From contig JACRMR010000012.1 in the NCBI GenBank assembly GCA_016214895.1, forward strand, positions 62,001 through 126,000: a stretch of DNA of 64,000 nt, given 5' to 3'. Made by a program: the position numbers and the translations under genes. Source of the stretch: a candidate division KSB1 bacterium. Lineage in GTDB: Bacteria; Electryoneota; RPQS01. The number at the start of each line of letters is the position of its first letter. Position 1 is the first letter of the stretch. Below, one piece after another: positions 45,496-53,753 of this stretch. Below the pieces are notes generated by a model. The model had not been told where the DNA came from and searched no databases. It saw only the letters and a list, made by a program, of their open reading frames with translations.

Positions 45496-46428
45496 TCAGG
45501 TCGTGAGCCGGTGGAAGACATCCTCGAGGCTCCGCGTTTCCAGCGTCATCTCCAGGATCACCCAGTTCTCTTTCACCGCGAGATGATAGAACGGTTCGCG
45601 GACGTCGAAATTCGTTGCCGTCTCGATGCGCAGACGCGACGTGCCGCTTGGACTCGGGATCGGCCGCACCTCCGCGACTCCCGTCAGGCCCTTCGCCTTG
45701 CTGACCGCATCGGCGGCTGTCGTACGTACCGTGGCGAGCAGAACGCCGCGGCCCTGCGCTTCGGCTTGCAGACTTTCCGGGGTGTCGTCCGCCACGACTT
45801 TGCCCTGATTGATAATGATAATCCGCGAACAGGTCGCCTGCACTTCGGACAGAATGTGCGTCGAGAGAATCACGGTCTTCTCGCGGCCCAGCTCCTTGAT
45901 CAGCATGCGAATCTCCGCGATCTGATTCGGATCGAGACCCGCGGTCGGCTCATCCATCACCAGAATCTGCGGATCATGGATGATCGCCTGCGCCAGACCG
46001 ACGCGCTGCCGATAGCCCTTCGAAAGCTGACCAACATCTTTACCCAGAACTTGCCCGAGTCCGCAGCGGTCAATCACTTCCTTGATCCGCTTCGAGCGTC
46101 GATCGAGCGGGATGCGCCGCAATTCGGAGACATACTTGAGGTAGTCAACGACGTTCATGTCCTGATAGACCGGAGCCATCTCGGGGAGGTAGCCGATCTT
46201 CTTGCGCACCTCCAGAGATTGCTCCTCGACATCCAGGCCATCCACCGTGATCTGGCCCTTCGTCGGAGGCATGTAACACGTGATCATGCGCATCGTCGTA
46301 GTCTTCCCCGCCCCGTTGGGACCGAGAAAGCCGAGAATCTGTCCGCTGGGGATCGACACGGTAATGTCGTCCACCGCCTGAGCGCCGCCGTACGATTTGC
46401 TAACCTGATTCAGTTGAATCATAGACAA
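45496..46428 (-). CDS. GldA-like ABC transporter ATPase
   Basis: A 310-residue ATPase: Walker A GPNGAGKTTT, signature LSKGYRQRVGLAQAI, Walker B ILVMDEPTAGLD, H-loop LSTHILSE. Residues 220-310 form the extra C-terminal domain of GldA/CcmA-type proteins. It is the first gene of a gldA-gldF-gldG-DUF4340 operon. A symmetric TCCACTGTGGA element lies about 10 bp upstream of the ATG and could be an operator. Confidence 0.92.
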   Translation of the reverse strand: MSMIQLNQVSKSYGGAQAVDDITVSIPSGQILGFLGPNGAGKTTTMRMITCYMPPTKGQITVDGLDVEEQSLEVRKKIGYLPEMAPVYQDMNVVDYLKYVSELRRIPLDRRSKRIKEVIDRCGLGQVLGKDVGQLSKGYRQRVGLAQAIIHDPQILVMDEPTAGLDPNQIAEIRMLIKELGREKTVILSTHILSEVQATCSRIIIINQGKVVADDTPESLQAEAQGRGVLLATVRTTAADAVSKAKGLTGVAEVRPIPSPSGTSRLRIETATNFDVREPFYHLAVKENWVILEMTLETRSLEDVFHRLTT

Positions 46429-46648
46429 TTGTCCACAGTGGATTTGTCAACTTGCTGGGGATTACACCAATCGACACACTATACGCAATGCGGGGCCGTC
46501 AGGTTCCCGCGCACTGCACAGCCAATTCGCGGATACCGACCAAGCGGATTAGCCGCGTAAATCAATCTAAATTAAATAATTACGTCGTTTCACGGAGATC
46601 TGGCGGCGGAGCGGAGCTGGATGGGAGGAGAGGCGTGAGAGGCAGAGG

Positions 46649-48337
46649 TCAAAGCTGAGTAAAATCGAAACGGATTTCCGCTTCCGGGTCACCCTCCCCA
46701 AACTGCAGGTCCATGGTGTGAGCCGGATAGTCCGGATGCTTCAGCGTTACCCGGTGCGAACCCAGCGAACGGAAGATAATCTGCGCGGACGGCGTTCGCA
46801 CGACGAAGCTGTCGTCCACATAAACATCTGCCCAAGGCTTGACCGATGCGACGCGAATGCGCGCCACGAAGTCGTATAGGTTCAGGTCAAGCGAAGTTGT
46901 GTCCCCGGCCGAGACCTGAACGGTTCGGGCGATCGGCAGTCCGATTTCCGAATTCAAGAACACAAAATTGTAGCTGCCCGCGGCGAGGCTCAGTGGCCGC
47001 GGCAGCGGAGTTGTGCCCAAAAGTGAGTCTGACAGGAACACCTTGGCCCAGGGCCGCGTCGAGATCGCGACGATTGCCGGACCGGTGGGAACCGCGGGGG
47101 ACTGCCCATCCGGCAACGGCTTTTCAGGCGCGTTAACGTCCGGCGGCGTCGGAGGTCCCGTCCTCACGCGTGTCGTCTCGGTGACCGAAGGCGAGACGCT
47201 GTCCGCAACCGCAATCCGCGGTGGATCCGGCGATTGCCGCAACGAATCCGTGATTGTCGTTGGATCACCTGCGGCTGGCCGTTCGCGGACGCTCAGGTGT
47301 CTCACCGTCTGAACCGTCACCCCGATCGCCACCACACCGACCAGGGCCATCAACCCCGTGTGCAACAACCGGTGACTTCGCATCGTGCGAATCGCCGGTC
47401 CGGGGGCCGCGCGCTGAATGCTGGCTCCCGATAGGAAATCCGCGATCAGGGCGTTCGGCAACGGACCATTCGGCAGTGTGCGCAATAGCAACTGCTTCGC
47501 CTCGAGCGCGGTCTGCGGCCGCTTGTCCGCCGATCGTTCGAGTAGCCGTCGCAGCGCCGGTTCGACATGCTCCGGTATCCACTCCCGCAAGTCGTCGAGC
47601 TTCGGCGGACTGTACTTGAGCGCATTCTGGTAGGCTTCCGGAAGCGTCGCGCCCTTAATCAACCGCTCACCCGTCAGCATCTCAAAGAGCATCAGACCGA
47701 CCGCGAAGAGATCCGTGGCGGCCGTGAGTTCCGCTCCGCTTGCCTGTTCCGGAGCCATGTACGAGGGCGTCCCAATCACCATACCTTCCATGGTCACGGA
47801 AGGCTGGTCGCGCAGACTCGCCATGCCGAAATCGGTGATCTTCACCTCGCCGCGATTCGACACCAGGACGTTGTCCGGCTTCAAATCGCGGTGAATGATG
47901 CCGGCCGCGTGCGCCGTCGTCAACCCTTCGAGCACGGCGAGCGTAATCGTCAGCGCAATGTCCGTCGGCAGCGGAGCACGGTCCTTGAGCAGTTTGCCCA
48001 GCGACATCCCCTCGACGAACTCCAGCACCAACGCCACATCATCGCCGTCCACACGCAAATCAAAAATCTGCACCACGTTCGGATGCGAAATGCGCGCGAT
48101 GGCCCGCGCTTCCCGATCCAGCCGCGCGCGTAAATCACTGTCGCGAGCAAATTGCGGATGGATCGACTTGACCAGCACCTTACGGTCCAGGCCGGTGTCG
48201 TATCCTTCCGATACGGTGGAGATCGAGCTGCGCGAAATCTCGCGCGTTATCGTAAGGCGGCTGCCCGGTTCCGGCATGGCCCGAACGGTAAAGTCGATGA
48301 AATACTTCAGCGCTTGAAGTCGAATCGAAAGCAGCAT
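46649..48337 (-). CDS. Ser/Thr protein kinase with PEGA domains
   Basis: A 562-residue transmembrane kinase. Kinase domain about 30-290 with the lysine in KVLVKSIHP, catalytic IIHRDLKPDNVL, ITDFGMAS and GTPSYMAPEQ. The glycine loop is REISRSSISTVSEG, lacking the usual GxGxxG. A membrane helix (about 335-355) leads to an extracytoplasmic region with two PEGA-like repeats (VAISTRPWAKVFLSDSLLGT and VASVKPWADVYVDDSFVVRT). An alternative start at the ATG at 48277 fits kinase homologs equally well. It follows the GAF-NtrC gene. Confidence 0.88.
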   Translation of the reverse strand: MLLSIRLQALKYFIDFTVRAMPEPGSRLTITREISRSSISTVSEGYDTGLDRKVLVKSIHPQFARDSDLRARLDREARAIARISHPNVVQIFDLRVDGDDVALVLEFVEGMSLGKLLKDRAPLPTDIALTITLAVLEGLTTAHAAGIIHRDLKPDNVLVSNRGEVKITDFGMASLRDQPSVTMEGMVIGTPSYMAPEQASGAELTAATDLFAVGLMLFEMLTGERLIKGATLPEAYQNALKYSPPKLDDLREWIPEHVEPALRRLLERSADKRPQTALEAKQLLLRTLPNGPLPNALIADFLSGASIQRAAPGPAIRTMRSHRLLHTGLMALVGVVAIGVTVQTVRHLSVRERPAAGDPTTITDSLRQSPDPPRIAVADSVSPSVTETTRVRTGPPTPPDVNAPEKPLPDGQSPAVPTGPAIVAISTRPWAKVFLSDSLLGTTPLPRPLSLAAGSYNFVFLNSEIGLPIARTVQVSAGDTTSLDLNLYDFVARIRVASVKPWADVYVDDSFVVRTPSAQIIFRSLGSHRVTLKHPDYPAHTMDLQFGEGDPEAEIRFDFTQL

Positions 48338-48432
48338 GGAGTCGCCGGACTCCCGGGCGGGCAGTGCTAAGGGGTAAGATCAGGAGGGAAGCGGCAGGTC
48401 ATGCCGTGAGCAGCGAGCGAACGGAAAGCAAC

Positions 48433-49947
48433 CTAAGCGGCCTTCCACTCCGCAAGTTTGTAGTGCAGCCAGCGCAACGAAACGCCCAGCGACTCCGCGG
48501 TCCGGGTCTTGTTGCCCTTCATCTCTTCCAGCGTCTTGAGCACGAGATCCTTCTCGTAGTCCTTCAGCGAACGCGTCGCCTGCTGCGGCTTCGAGACGCG
48601 TGGAATGATCAGTTCATTCGGCGAGATGTCGCGATCCTCGGCCAGCACAATCGCGCGCTCAATGGCGTTTTCCAATTCGCGCACGTTCCCCGGCCAATGG
48701 TACTGCTCGAGAATCCGCATCGCATCCGGCGTGATCTTCTTCAGCCGGTCGCCCGTCTTGGCCGCGTGCTTGGTCAGAAAATGCTGAACCAGCAGCGGAA
48801 TATCGCCGCCGCGATCGCGCAGCGACGGCATCATGACCGAGATCACGTTCAGCCGGTAAAACAAGTCCTCGCGGAACGTCCCCCGTTCAACCTCTTTTGT
48901 GAGACCGCGATTCGTCGCCGAGACGATCCGTACGTCAACCTTGCGCGCATCCGTATCGCCCACCCGGCGGAACTCGCCGTCCTGCAAGACGCGCAACAAC
49001 TTGGCCTGAATCGAGAGCGGGATGTCGGCTACTTCGTCAAGGAAGAACGTGCCGCCGTTCGCGATTTCCAGCAAGCCCTTCTTATCCGCGATCGCGCCCG
49101 TGAAGGCGCCGCGCTTATGCCCGAACAGCTCGCTCTCCAGCAGGGTCTCGGAGAGATTCCCGCAGAACTGCGCGATGAACGGCTTGTCCCGCCGCGGCCC
49201 GTTGTAGTGCAGCGCGCGCGCCACCAGTTCCTTGCCCGTGCCCGACTCGCCCTCCAGCAGCACGGAAATGTCCGACTGAATGATCTTCGCCAGCAGCTCG
49301 AAAACCTGCTGCATCCGCGACGACGTACCGATGATCTCCTTGAACTGATACGTGCGCTGAACTTCCGTCCGCAACTGGTAGTTCTCGTCTCGCAGCGATT
49401 CCATGAGCCGCGCATTCTCAATCGCGATCGCCGCCAGATTCGAAAACGCCTTGAGAAACGCCAGCGATTCCTCGGTAAAACCGGTGCGCCGCGCCTTGCT
49501 GTCGAGATAGATCGCGCCCAACTGCTTGCCGCGCAAGATGAACGGCACCGCCATCACCGCGTGAATCTGCTTGAAGATCACCGACTCCGCTCCCGCAAAC
49601 CGCGGATCGGTCAGCGCATCGACGGTGAGCACGCCCTGTTGCGTCTCCAACACGCCCTGCACAATCGAGCGACTGATATCCGAGATCGAGAGCGCCGACT
49701 CCGGAGCAATATTCCGCGCCGTGCGCACTTTCAGCTCGTTCGAGTCTTCCTCGATCAACACCAAAAAGCCGCGCTCGCCCTCGACCGTCTGCAACGCGAT
49801 GTCCATCACCCGGTCGAGCAGGCGATCAATGTCCGTGATCGAGTTCAGCACCTGCGCGATTTCGTAGAGCGCCTGCAACTGCTCGCGGGGCAGTTGCGCG
49901 CCGGAAGAGTGCGGCGAATTCGCCGCGAGGTAGGTAGGTTCTACCAT
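48433..49947 (-). CDS. GAF-domain sigma-54 enhancer-binding regulator
   Basis: A 504-residue activator. A GAF domain at about residues 30-185 (VEGERGFLVLIEE, HAVMAVPFILRGKQLGAIYL) replaces a receiver domain. The AAA+ core has GESGTGKE, GAFTGA, FFLDEVAD and FREDLFYRLN; a Fis-type HTH (NKTRTAESLGVSLRWLHYKL) ends the protein. The layout matches FhlA/NifA-type regulators that sense a small ligand or a partner protein. It lies between a lipoprotein and a Ser/Thr kinase. The ATG at 49947 is chosen because the longer frame overlaps the upstream gene. Confidence 0.93.
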   Translation of the reverse strand: MVEPTYLAANSPHSSGAQLPREQLQALYEIAQVLNSITDIDRLLDRVMDIALQTVEGERGFLVLIEEDSNELKVRTARNIAPESALSISDISRSIVQGVLETQQGVLTVDALTDPRFAGAESVIFKQIHAVMAVPFILRGKQLGAIYLDSKARRTGFTEESLAFLKAFSNLAAIAIENARLMESLRDENYQLRTEVQRTYQFKEIIGTSSRMQQVFELLAKIIQSDISVLLEGESGTGKELVARALHYNGPRRDKPFIAQFCGNLSETLLESELFGHKRGAFTGAIADKKGLLEIANGGTFFLDEVADIPLSIQAKLLRVLQDGEFRRVGDTDARKVDVRIVSATNRGLTKEVERGTFREDLFYRLNVISVMMPSLRDRGGDIPLLVQHFLTKHAAKTGDRLKKITPDAMRILEQYHWPGNVRELENAIERAIVLAEDRDISPNELIIPRVSKPQQATRSLKDYEKDLVLKTLEEMKGNKTRTAESLGVSLRWLHYKLAEWKAA

Positions 49948-49964
49948 GCTCGTGTTTCCCGTCG

Positions 49965-50882
49965 TCAGGTTGACCCGCCCGCGGACTGCGCCGGGCTTAA
50001 CGCCCCGCGCAATCTGTTGCTGAGAATATACGATCTGCGCCGCCGCGTGCGTCCGTTGAAAATCCAATCACCCCAGCGGCACCGAAGCTCGGCTCGCGCC
50101 GGAACCAGTATCACAAAATCCCCGGGAGCGGACGTCACGCGGTTGCCCCGACCGTCCGTCACCGTCAAATCCCACGTGTAGAATCCGCCGCCGAAGTTGT
50201 TTTCCGGTAAACTGTCCGTGACAATGACGAACGTGTCGGAAGGCGCCAGGCCCGCCGTATCCCACGCCGCAACGAACGCGTCCTTCAACACCGATACCGA
50301 AAACGAATGCTCACCGGTCGGAGAATTGTTCCAGTAGATCCAACTCAGTCGCGGATAGTTCGTAAACGCGGTGTCCTGACTGAACGGGAAAACAATCACG
50401 GGCCAATCGAGCACGGGTTGCACAAACGAAATCGACCGCGATGCCGTCGAGTCCTGAGCGTCCGAGACCTGCACGCGCAGCGGCTTACCCACGAGCAGAT
50501 CAATGCGCTCGTCCGGGAAGTCCGACTGAGTCTTGCGCACGATGAACCACTGACGCGCCGGATCGTAGGCCATGTGTCCAAGCTCCTCCCACGTGCCCGG
50601 CTCCATCTCAATCGAGGCAATCACCGCGTTCAAGTCGATGTTCTGATCGACGTCCGTGATCCGCGCCAATATCTCAACGGCGCAAAAGTCACTGAACAGG
50701 CTGTGTCGGCAGTCCGTGATCATGAACAGGGTGTCGATCGACGGCGCGTGATTCACCGGGGGCGGCTCCTGATAATAGGGCGAAGCCGGGTCCACAGTGT
50801 TATCCCGAACCGGCTGCCACTCACACCCGACAAGACTCGCCACGAGCCCGGCCAATAGCAAGAGCAGGGAGCTCCGCTTCAT
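49965..50882 (-). CDS. Lipoprotein of unknown function
   Basis: A 305-residue protein with a lipoprotein signal (SLLLLLAGLVASLVGCEW). The mature part has two Ig/fibronectin-like stretches (about 55-160 and 165-275; SIDTLFMITDCRH, AVEILARITDVDQ, GGGFYTWDLTVTDGRGNRVT). The C-terminal 30 residues are strongly basic (RTRRRRSYILSNRLRG), odd for this class. AGAGGA precedes the ATG at 50882. It starts the operon with the GAF-NtrC regulator and Ser/Thr kinase, from its own promoter. Confidence 0.75.
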   Translation of the reverse strand: MKRSSLLLLLAGLVASLVGCEWQPVRDNTVDPASPYYQEPPPVNHAPSIDTLFMITDCRHSLFSDFCAVEILARITDVDQNIDLNAVIASIEMEPGTWEELGHMAYDPARQWFIVRKTQSDFPDERIDLLVGKPLRVQVSDAQDSTASRSISFVQPVLDWPVIVFPFSQDTAFTNYPRLSWIYWNNSPTGEHSFSVSVLKDAFVAAWDTAGLAPSDTFVIVTDSLPENNFGGGFYTWDLTVTDGRGNRVTSAPGDFVILVPARAELRCRWGDWIFNGRTRRRRSYILSNRLRGALSPAQSAGGST

Positions 50883-50905
50883 CGATGTCCTCTGTCCATG
50901 CACGG

Positions 50906-50934
50906 AATATAAGAAATGTTTGCGCAGAGTGCAA
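50906..50934 (-). promoter_or_regulatory. Sigma-70-like promoter of the lipoprotein/GAF-NtrC operon
   Basis: Minus strand TTGCAC (50929-50934), 17-bp spacer, TATATT (50906-50911). The -10 box and spacing are good; the -35 box is moderate. It predicts a short leader of about 17 nt before the ATG at 50882. Confidence 0.65.
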
Positions 50935-50973
50935 GCGCCGGTTATGCACTGTACGCACGAATTCGATTTCGAT

Positions 50974-51006
50974 CGCGCAAAAAAAGGCTGCTCCGATGAG
51001 CAACCT
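50974..51006 (-). terminator. Rho-independent terminator after the type IX cargo gene
   Basis: 9-bp stem (50985-50993 region with 50998-51006, one mismatch) with a 4-nt loop and a run of seven T residues on the minus strand. About 45 bp after the stop at 51053. Confidence 0.9.
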
Positions 51007-51052
51007 CTCAAAAAAAGCGCCACAAAAATAAAGCCAAGTTATCTGTTAACAG

Positions 51053-52681
51053 CTACTTAACAAGATATATCCGCTGTGCAGATGCCGAAAGCGAACTTGT
51101 CGCCATCCGAACGAAGTACGTGCCTGATCCGAGACCGGAGGCATCCCACCTTAACTCGTGATTCCCTGCAATCAGCCGTCCCATCGAGCTTGAATGTACC
51201 TCGCGACCCAGAACATCCAGAATCTGCACATGAACCACTGATTCCCGGGCCAGGGTAAACGGGACTGTCGTCGAAAGGTTGAACGGGTTCGGATAGGCGG
51301 CCCCGACCGTCAAGTCCGTCGGGAGCAGTAACGGAGCGGGTCCCTCGCTCGCGAACGTGCCTTCGTAGGGATACCGGCCAATGTCGGGAGCGCTGTCGTC
51401 AGGGTCGCGCCCGTAAAGCGTGTCCGCGGCATCGATACACGGCGATCCCGGCAACAATGAGTAGTATAACCGGACGTCGGCTTCGCTGCTCCACAAGCCC
51501 CACACCCCCTCCCGACTCCAAAGCGGATCCGCGTCAATGTTGTGCCCGCCGTCGATCAGATTCGGAGAGTCGGTTTCCACGTCGATGACATCTTCGCCCG
51601 GCCCACCAGGAATGCCGTTCGGCCCCGCTGACCCGGAATTCGACCAACGAGTATTGTAATCATAGGTCAGCAGCCCACCCACCAAGGATACAAAGAAATG
51701 GTCGCCACGGTCCAGGACCACGCTGCTGCTGTTGACCGCCACGTCGGCCGAAACCGAGGCCACCACACCCGCCGAATACAGGTAGCTCTCCGGATCGTCA
51801 TTGGCGACGTCGATATTGCAGTGCAACACGCGCAGCGAACCTGTATTCGCGTTAAACACACCCTTGGGTGCGCCATCGACGCTGCGGACGCATACATTGC
51901 AGTGATCCATGATCGCCAACCCCGACCCAAACCCGCCCGCGTCCCCGAAATAGGCGCCCACGCACGTGTGCGGCGCATGCACCGTAAACGTATTGTCCGA
52001 GAGGCACAGATTCGATGACCCATCGACATAAAACGCCGTGGTGAATGACTGCGGCGGGCGAGGCCCCTCCACGTCTTCAACAAGTGCCGTTACGATGTTG
52101 TCGCAGAACTTGTTTCCGTCATGATTGTCGCAAGCATCAGCGATATCATTATAGAGACGGTCAAGCTTCACGGTCCGCGAGAAGATCCCCCATGTCGCGA
52201 ACTTGTTATTCTTCAACCACGCGCGTCCGCCGGTCAGCTCCACGCAAGAGCGCATCGCCACGAAGTCACACTGGCTGATCTCGATCATCGAATTCAGCCC
52301 CATCACCAGGTGAACCGGCACCGCCATCGACGGGTCGAGCAACACGTACTGCAGCGTCCGGACATCCGAGCCCGCCGCCACGAACGAAAATCCACTCCAC
52401 GGCACCGTCGGCCGGATAATGATCGGAGCCAAATGGGACCCGAGCGCCACAAACGAACCCTCTATGATAAAAGGTTCGACAACTTGTACTGTGATCACCA
52501 CGCCTGGCTCGATTGTCAACGAGGCTCCCGCAACCACCGTTGCCGGACCCTCAATGATGATGCTCGTCCCTGATGTCCACGTGCCACTAACCGGTCCGCT
52601 GACGCGGAGATCGCCGCACCAGGCCGCATTCGCGACCAGCAAGAGAATGGCAAGAATTGTGACCATTCCGCGACGGTTCAT
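51053..52681 (-). CDS. Secreted beta-helix-like protein with type IX (Por) C-terminal sorting domain
   Basis: A 542-residue exported protein. Signal peptide (MVTILAILLLVANAAWC), then a region of beta-helix-like repeats (about 30-400; SIIIEGPATVVAGASLTIEP, CLSDNTFTVHAPHTCVGAYF) and a C-terminal domain of about 80 residues with AAYPNPFNLSTTVPFTLA, VHVQILDVLGREV and GSGTYFVRM. That tail is the type A sorting signal of the type IX secretion system (YPNPF motif). Such proteins are exported to the surface and usually anchored. No enzyme motif was found. Confidence 0.85.
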   Translation of the reverse strand: MNRRGMVTILAILLLVANAAWCGDLRVSGPVSGTWTSGTSIIIEGPATVVAGASLTIEPGVVITVQVVEPFIIEGSFVALGSHLAPIIIRPTVPWSGFSFVAAGSDVRTLQYVLLDPSMAVPVHLVMGLNSMIEISQCDFVAMRSCVELTGGRAWLKNNKFATWGIFSRTVKLDRLYNDIADACDNHDGNKFCDNIVTALVEDVEGPRPPQSFTTAFYVDGSSNLCLSDNTFTVHAPHTCVGAYFGDAGGFGSGLAIMDHCNVCVRSVDGAPKGVFNANTGSLRVLHCNIDVANDDPESYLYSAGVVASVSADVAVNSSSVVLDRGDHFFVSLVGGLLTYDYNTRWSNSGSAGPNGIPGGPGEDVIDVETDSPNLIDGGHNIDADPLWSREGVWGLWSSEADVRLYYSLLPGSPCIDAADTLYGRDPDDSAPDIGRYPYEGTFASEGPAPLLLPTDLTVGAAYPNPFNLSTTVPFTLARESVVHVQILDVLGREVHSSSMGRLIAGNHELRWDASGLGSGTYFVRMATSSLSASAQRIYLVK

Positions 52682-52738
52682 GGTATTTGGTTGATACTCC
52701 GCACAGTTCACCAAAACCCAACTACTTCAGCAGTTTAT

Positions 52739-52767
52739 AATATACCGATGTAGTCCACGATTGTCAA
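52739..52767 (-). promoter_or_regulatory. Strong sigma-70 promoter of the type IX cargo gene
   Basis: Minus strand TTGACA (52762-52767), exactly 17 bp, TATATT (52739-52744). It is the best housekeeping-type promoter in the window and gives a leader of about 50 nt before the ATG at 52681. Confidence 0.9.
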
Positions 52768-52795
52768 GAATATGAAACCCACCTGCAAAAAAACT

Positions 52796-53035
52796 CTAAC
52801 TTCCCGCCTTGCCCCGCAGTTGTCTAATCAATTCAATCACTTCGGCGTGGTCGGGAAACCTGTGCTCGTGCAGTTTGCTGAAAATAAGCTGGTCGTCAAC
52901 CTTGATCTCGAATGCGCCTCCTCCCGACGGAATCAACAACGGGCTGGCAAAGCCCTGCCGCTTGAGGTACTCAGCCAAACTGGCTGCCTTGGGCTCGTAG
53001 TTTCAAACTACACAAAACTCGATGGAAATTCGCAT
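52796..53035 (-). CDS. SelW/Rdx-family selenoprotein (TGA-encoded selenocysteine)
   Basis: A 79-residue protein when an in-frame TGA at 53003-53005 is read as selenocysteine. It starts MRISIEFCVVU, then NYEPKAASLAEYLKRQGFA, and ends with the family's thioredoxin-like strand GGAFEIKVDDQLIFSK and a C-terminal helix. The CxxU redox motif has C8 and U11. GAGG lies 7 nt before the ATG at 53035. Without recoding, the gene looks like a 60-codon fragment starting at TTG. Family knowledge: SelT/SelW/SelH (Rdx) proteins are thioredoxin-fold oxidoreductases. It follows the SDR gene. Confidence 0.85.
52972..52986 (-). promoter_or_regulatory. SECIS-like hairpin for selenocysteine insertion
   Basis: On the minus strand CAGCCA-GTT-TGGCTG forms a perfect 6-bp stem with a GTT apical loop beginning with G. 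The loop starts 23 nt after the TGA, inside the window usual for bacterial SECIS elements (roughly 16-37 nt). It lies within the coding sequence, as expected in bacteria. Confidence 0.75.
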
Positions 53036-53094
53036 CGATAACCTCGTTTCATTCCGCAGTGAAGGCGCCGCACTAATCACGCCAGTTCCTCGCC

Positions 53095-53751
53095 TCAAAC
53101 TCCACCTACGACCATCCGGGCGGGGCGTTCGTCGATGGCCCGCGTCAGCCCCAAGACGACCTCGTCGCTGTTCAACCAGCGAAATTCGCCGGCCACCGCT
53201 ATTCGGCCGAGATAGACCTCCGTAATCTCGATCTTCGGCTGCAATTCGCGCCGGAGCGCCGCCGCGTAAATTTGCAAGGCGGCTTTGCTGGCGGCATAGG
53301 CCACTCCGGTCGTCTCCGGATGTAATGCGTCCGCCGAGGAAATCACAATGGCCTGACCGCCGCCCGATCGCTTGAACATCTCGTTGGCCAGCTGAAAGCA
53401 GTTCACAAAACCAAAGAAGTTTGTCCCCATCACACGCACAAGCTCCGATTCGGTCAGCGTGCTGGCGGACTCGCCGGAGACGACGCCGACATTATAGATC
53501 AGGCGATCCAGCCGCGGCGACCACCGGGCCAGCCGCTTAAACGCTTCCGTCACCGAAGCCGAATCCGTCACATCCGCCATATAACTCTCACATGGCGTGC
53601 CCAGCGAGTTCAACCGGGAGCGAAATTCCACCAGCCGCGGCTCGTTCCGCGCCAACAACGCAACCTGCTCGCCGCGACGACCCAACTCCCGCGCGAACTC
53701 AACCAGATCAGGCGATGCCCCCGCGATCAACGTGGTCGGCCGTGCGCTCAT
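53095..53751 (-). CDS. Short-chain dehydrogenase/reductase
   Basis: A 218-residue SDR. The cofactor loop is IAGASPDLVEFARELGRRGE, where classical SDRs have TGxxxGIG, so the glycine pattern is relaxed. The catalytic Ser/Tyr/Lys are present in VISSADALHPETTGVAYAAS followed by K. The NNAG position reads YNVGVV. It may act on a sugar or lipid precursor, unproven. The ATG at 53751 lies next to the stop of the Wzi-like gene; the selenoprotein gene follows by 60 bp. Confidence 0.85.
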   Translation of the reverse strand: MSARPTTLIAGASPDLVEFARELGRRGEQVALLARNEPRLVEFRSRLNSLGTPCESYMADVTDSASVTEAFKRLARWSPRLDRLIYNVGVVSGESASTLTESELVRVMGTNFFGFVNCFQLANEMFKRSGGGQAIVISSADALHPETTGVAYAASKAALQIYAAALRRELQPKIEITEVYLGRIAVAGEFRWLNSDEVVLGLTRAIDERPARMVVGGV

Positions 53752-53753
53752 TA

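Noticed and set aside
48364-50181. A 605-codon open frame on the plus strand
   Set aside because: It is antisense to the GAF-NtrC regulator, whose product is clearly recognisable; the plus-strand product is Arg/Gln/His-rich as expected for a high-GC shadow.
52796-52978. A 60-codon gene starting at TTG 52978
   Set aside because: It is the C-terminal part of the selenoprotein; the true ATG is at 53035 with a TGA read as Sec.
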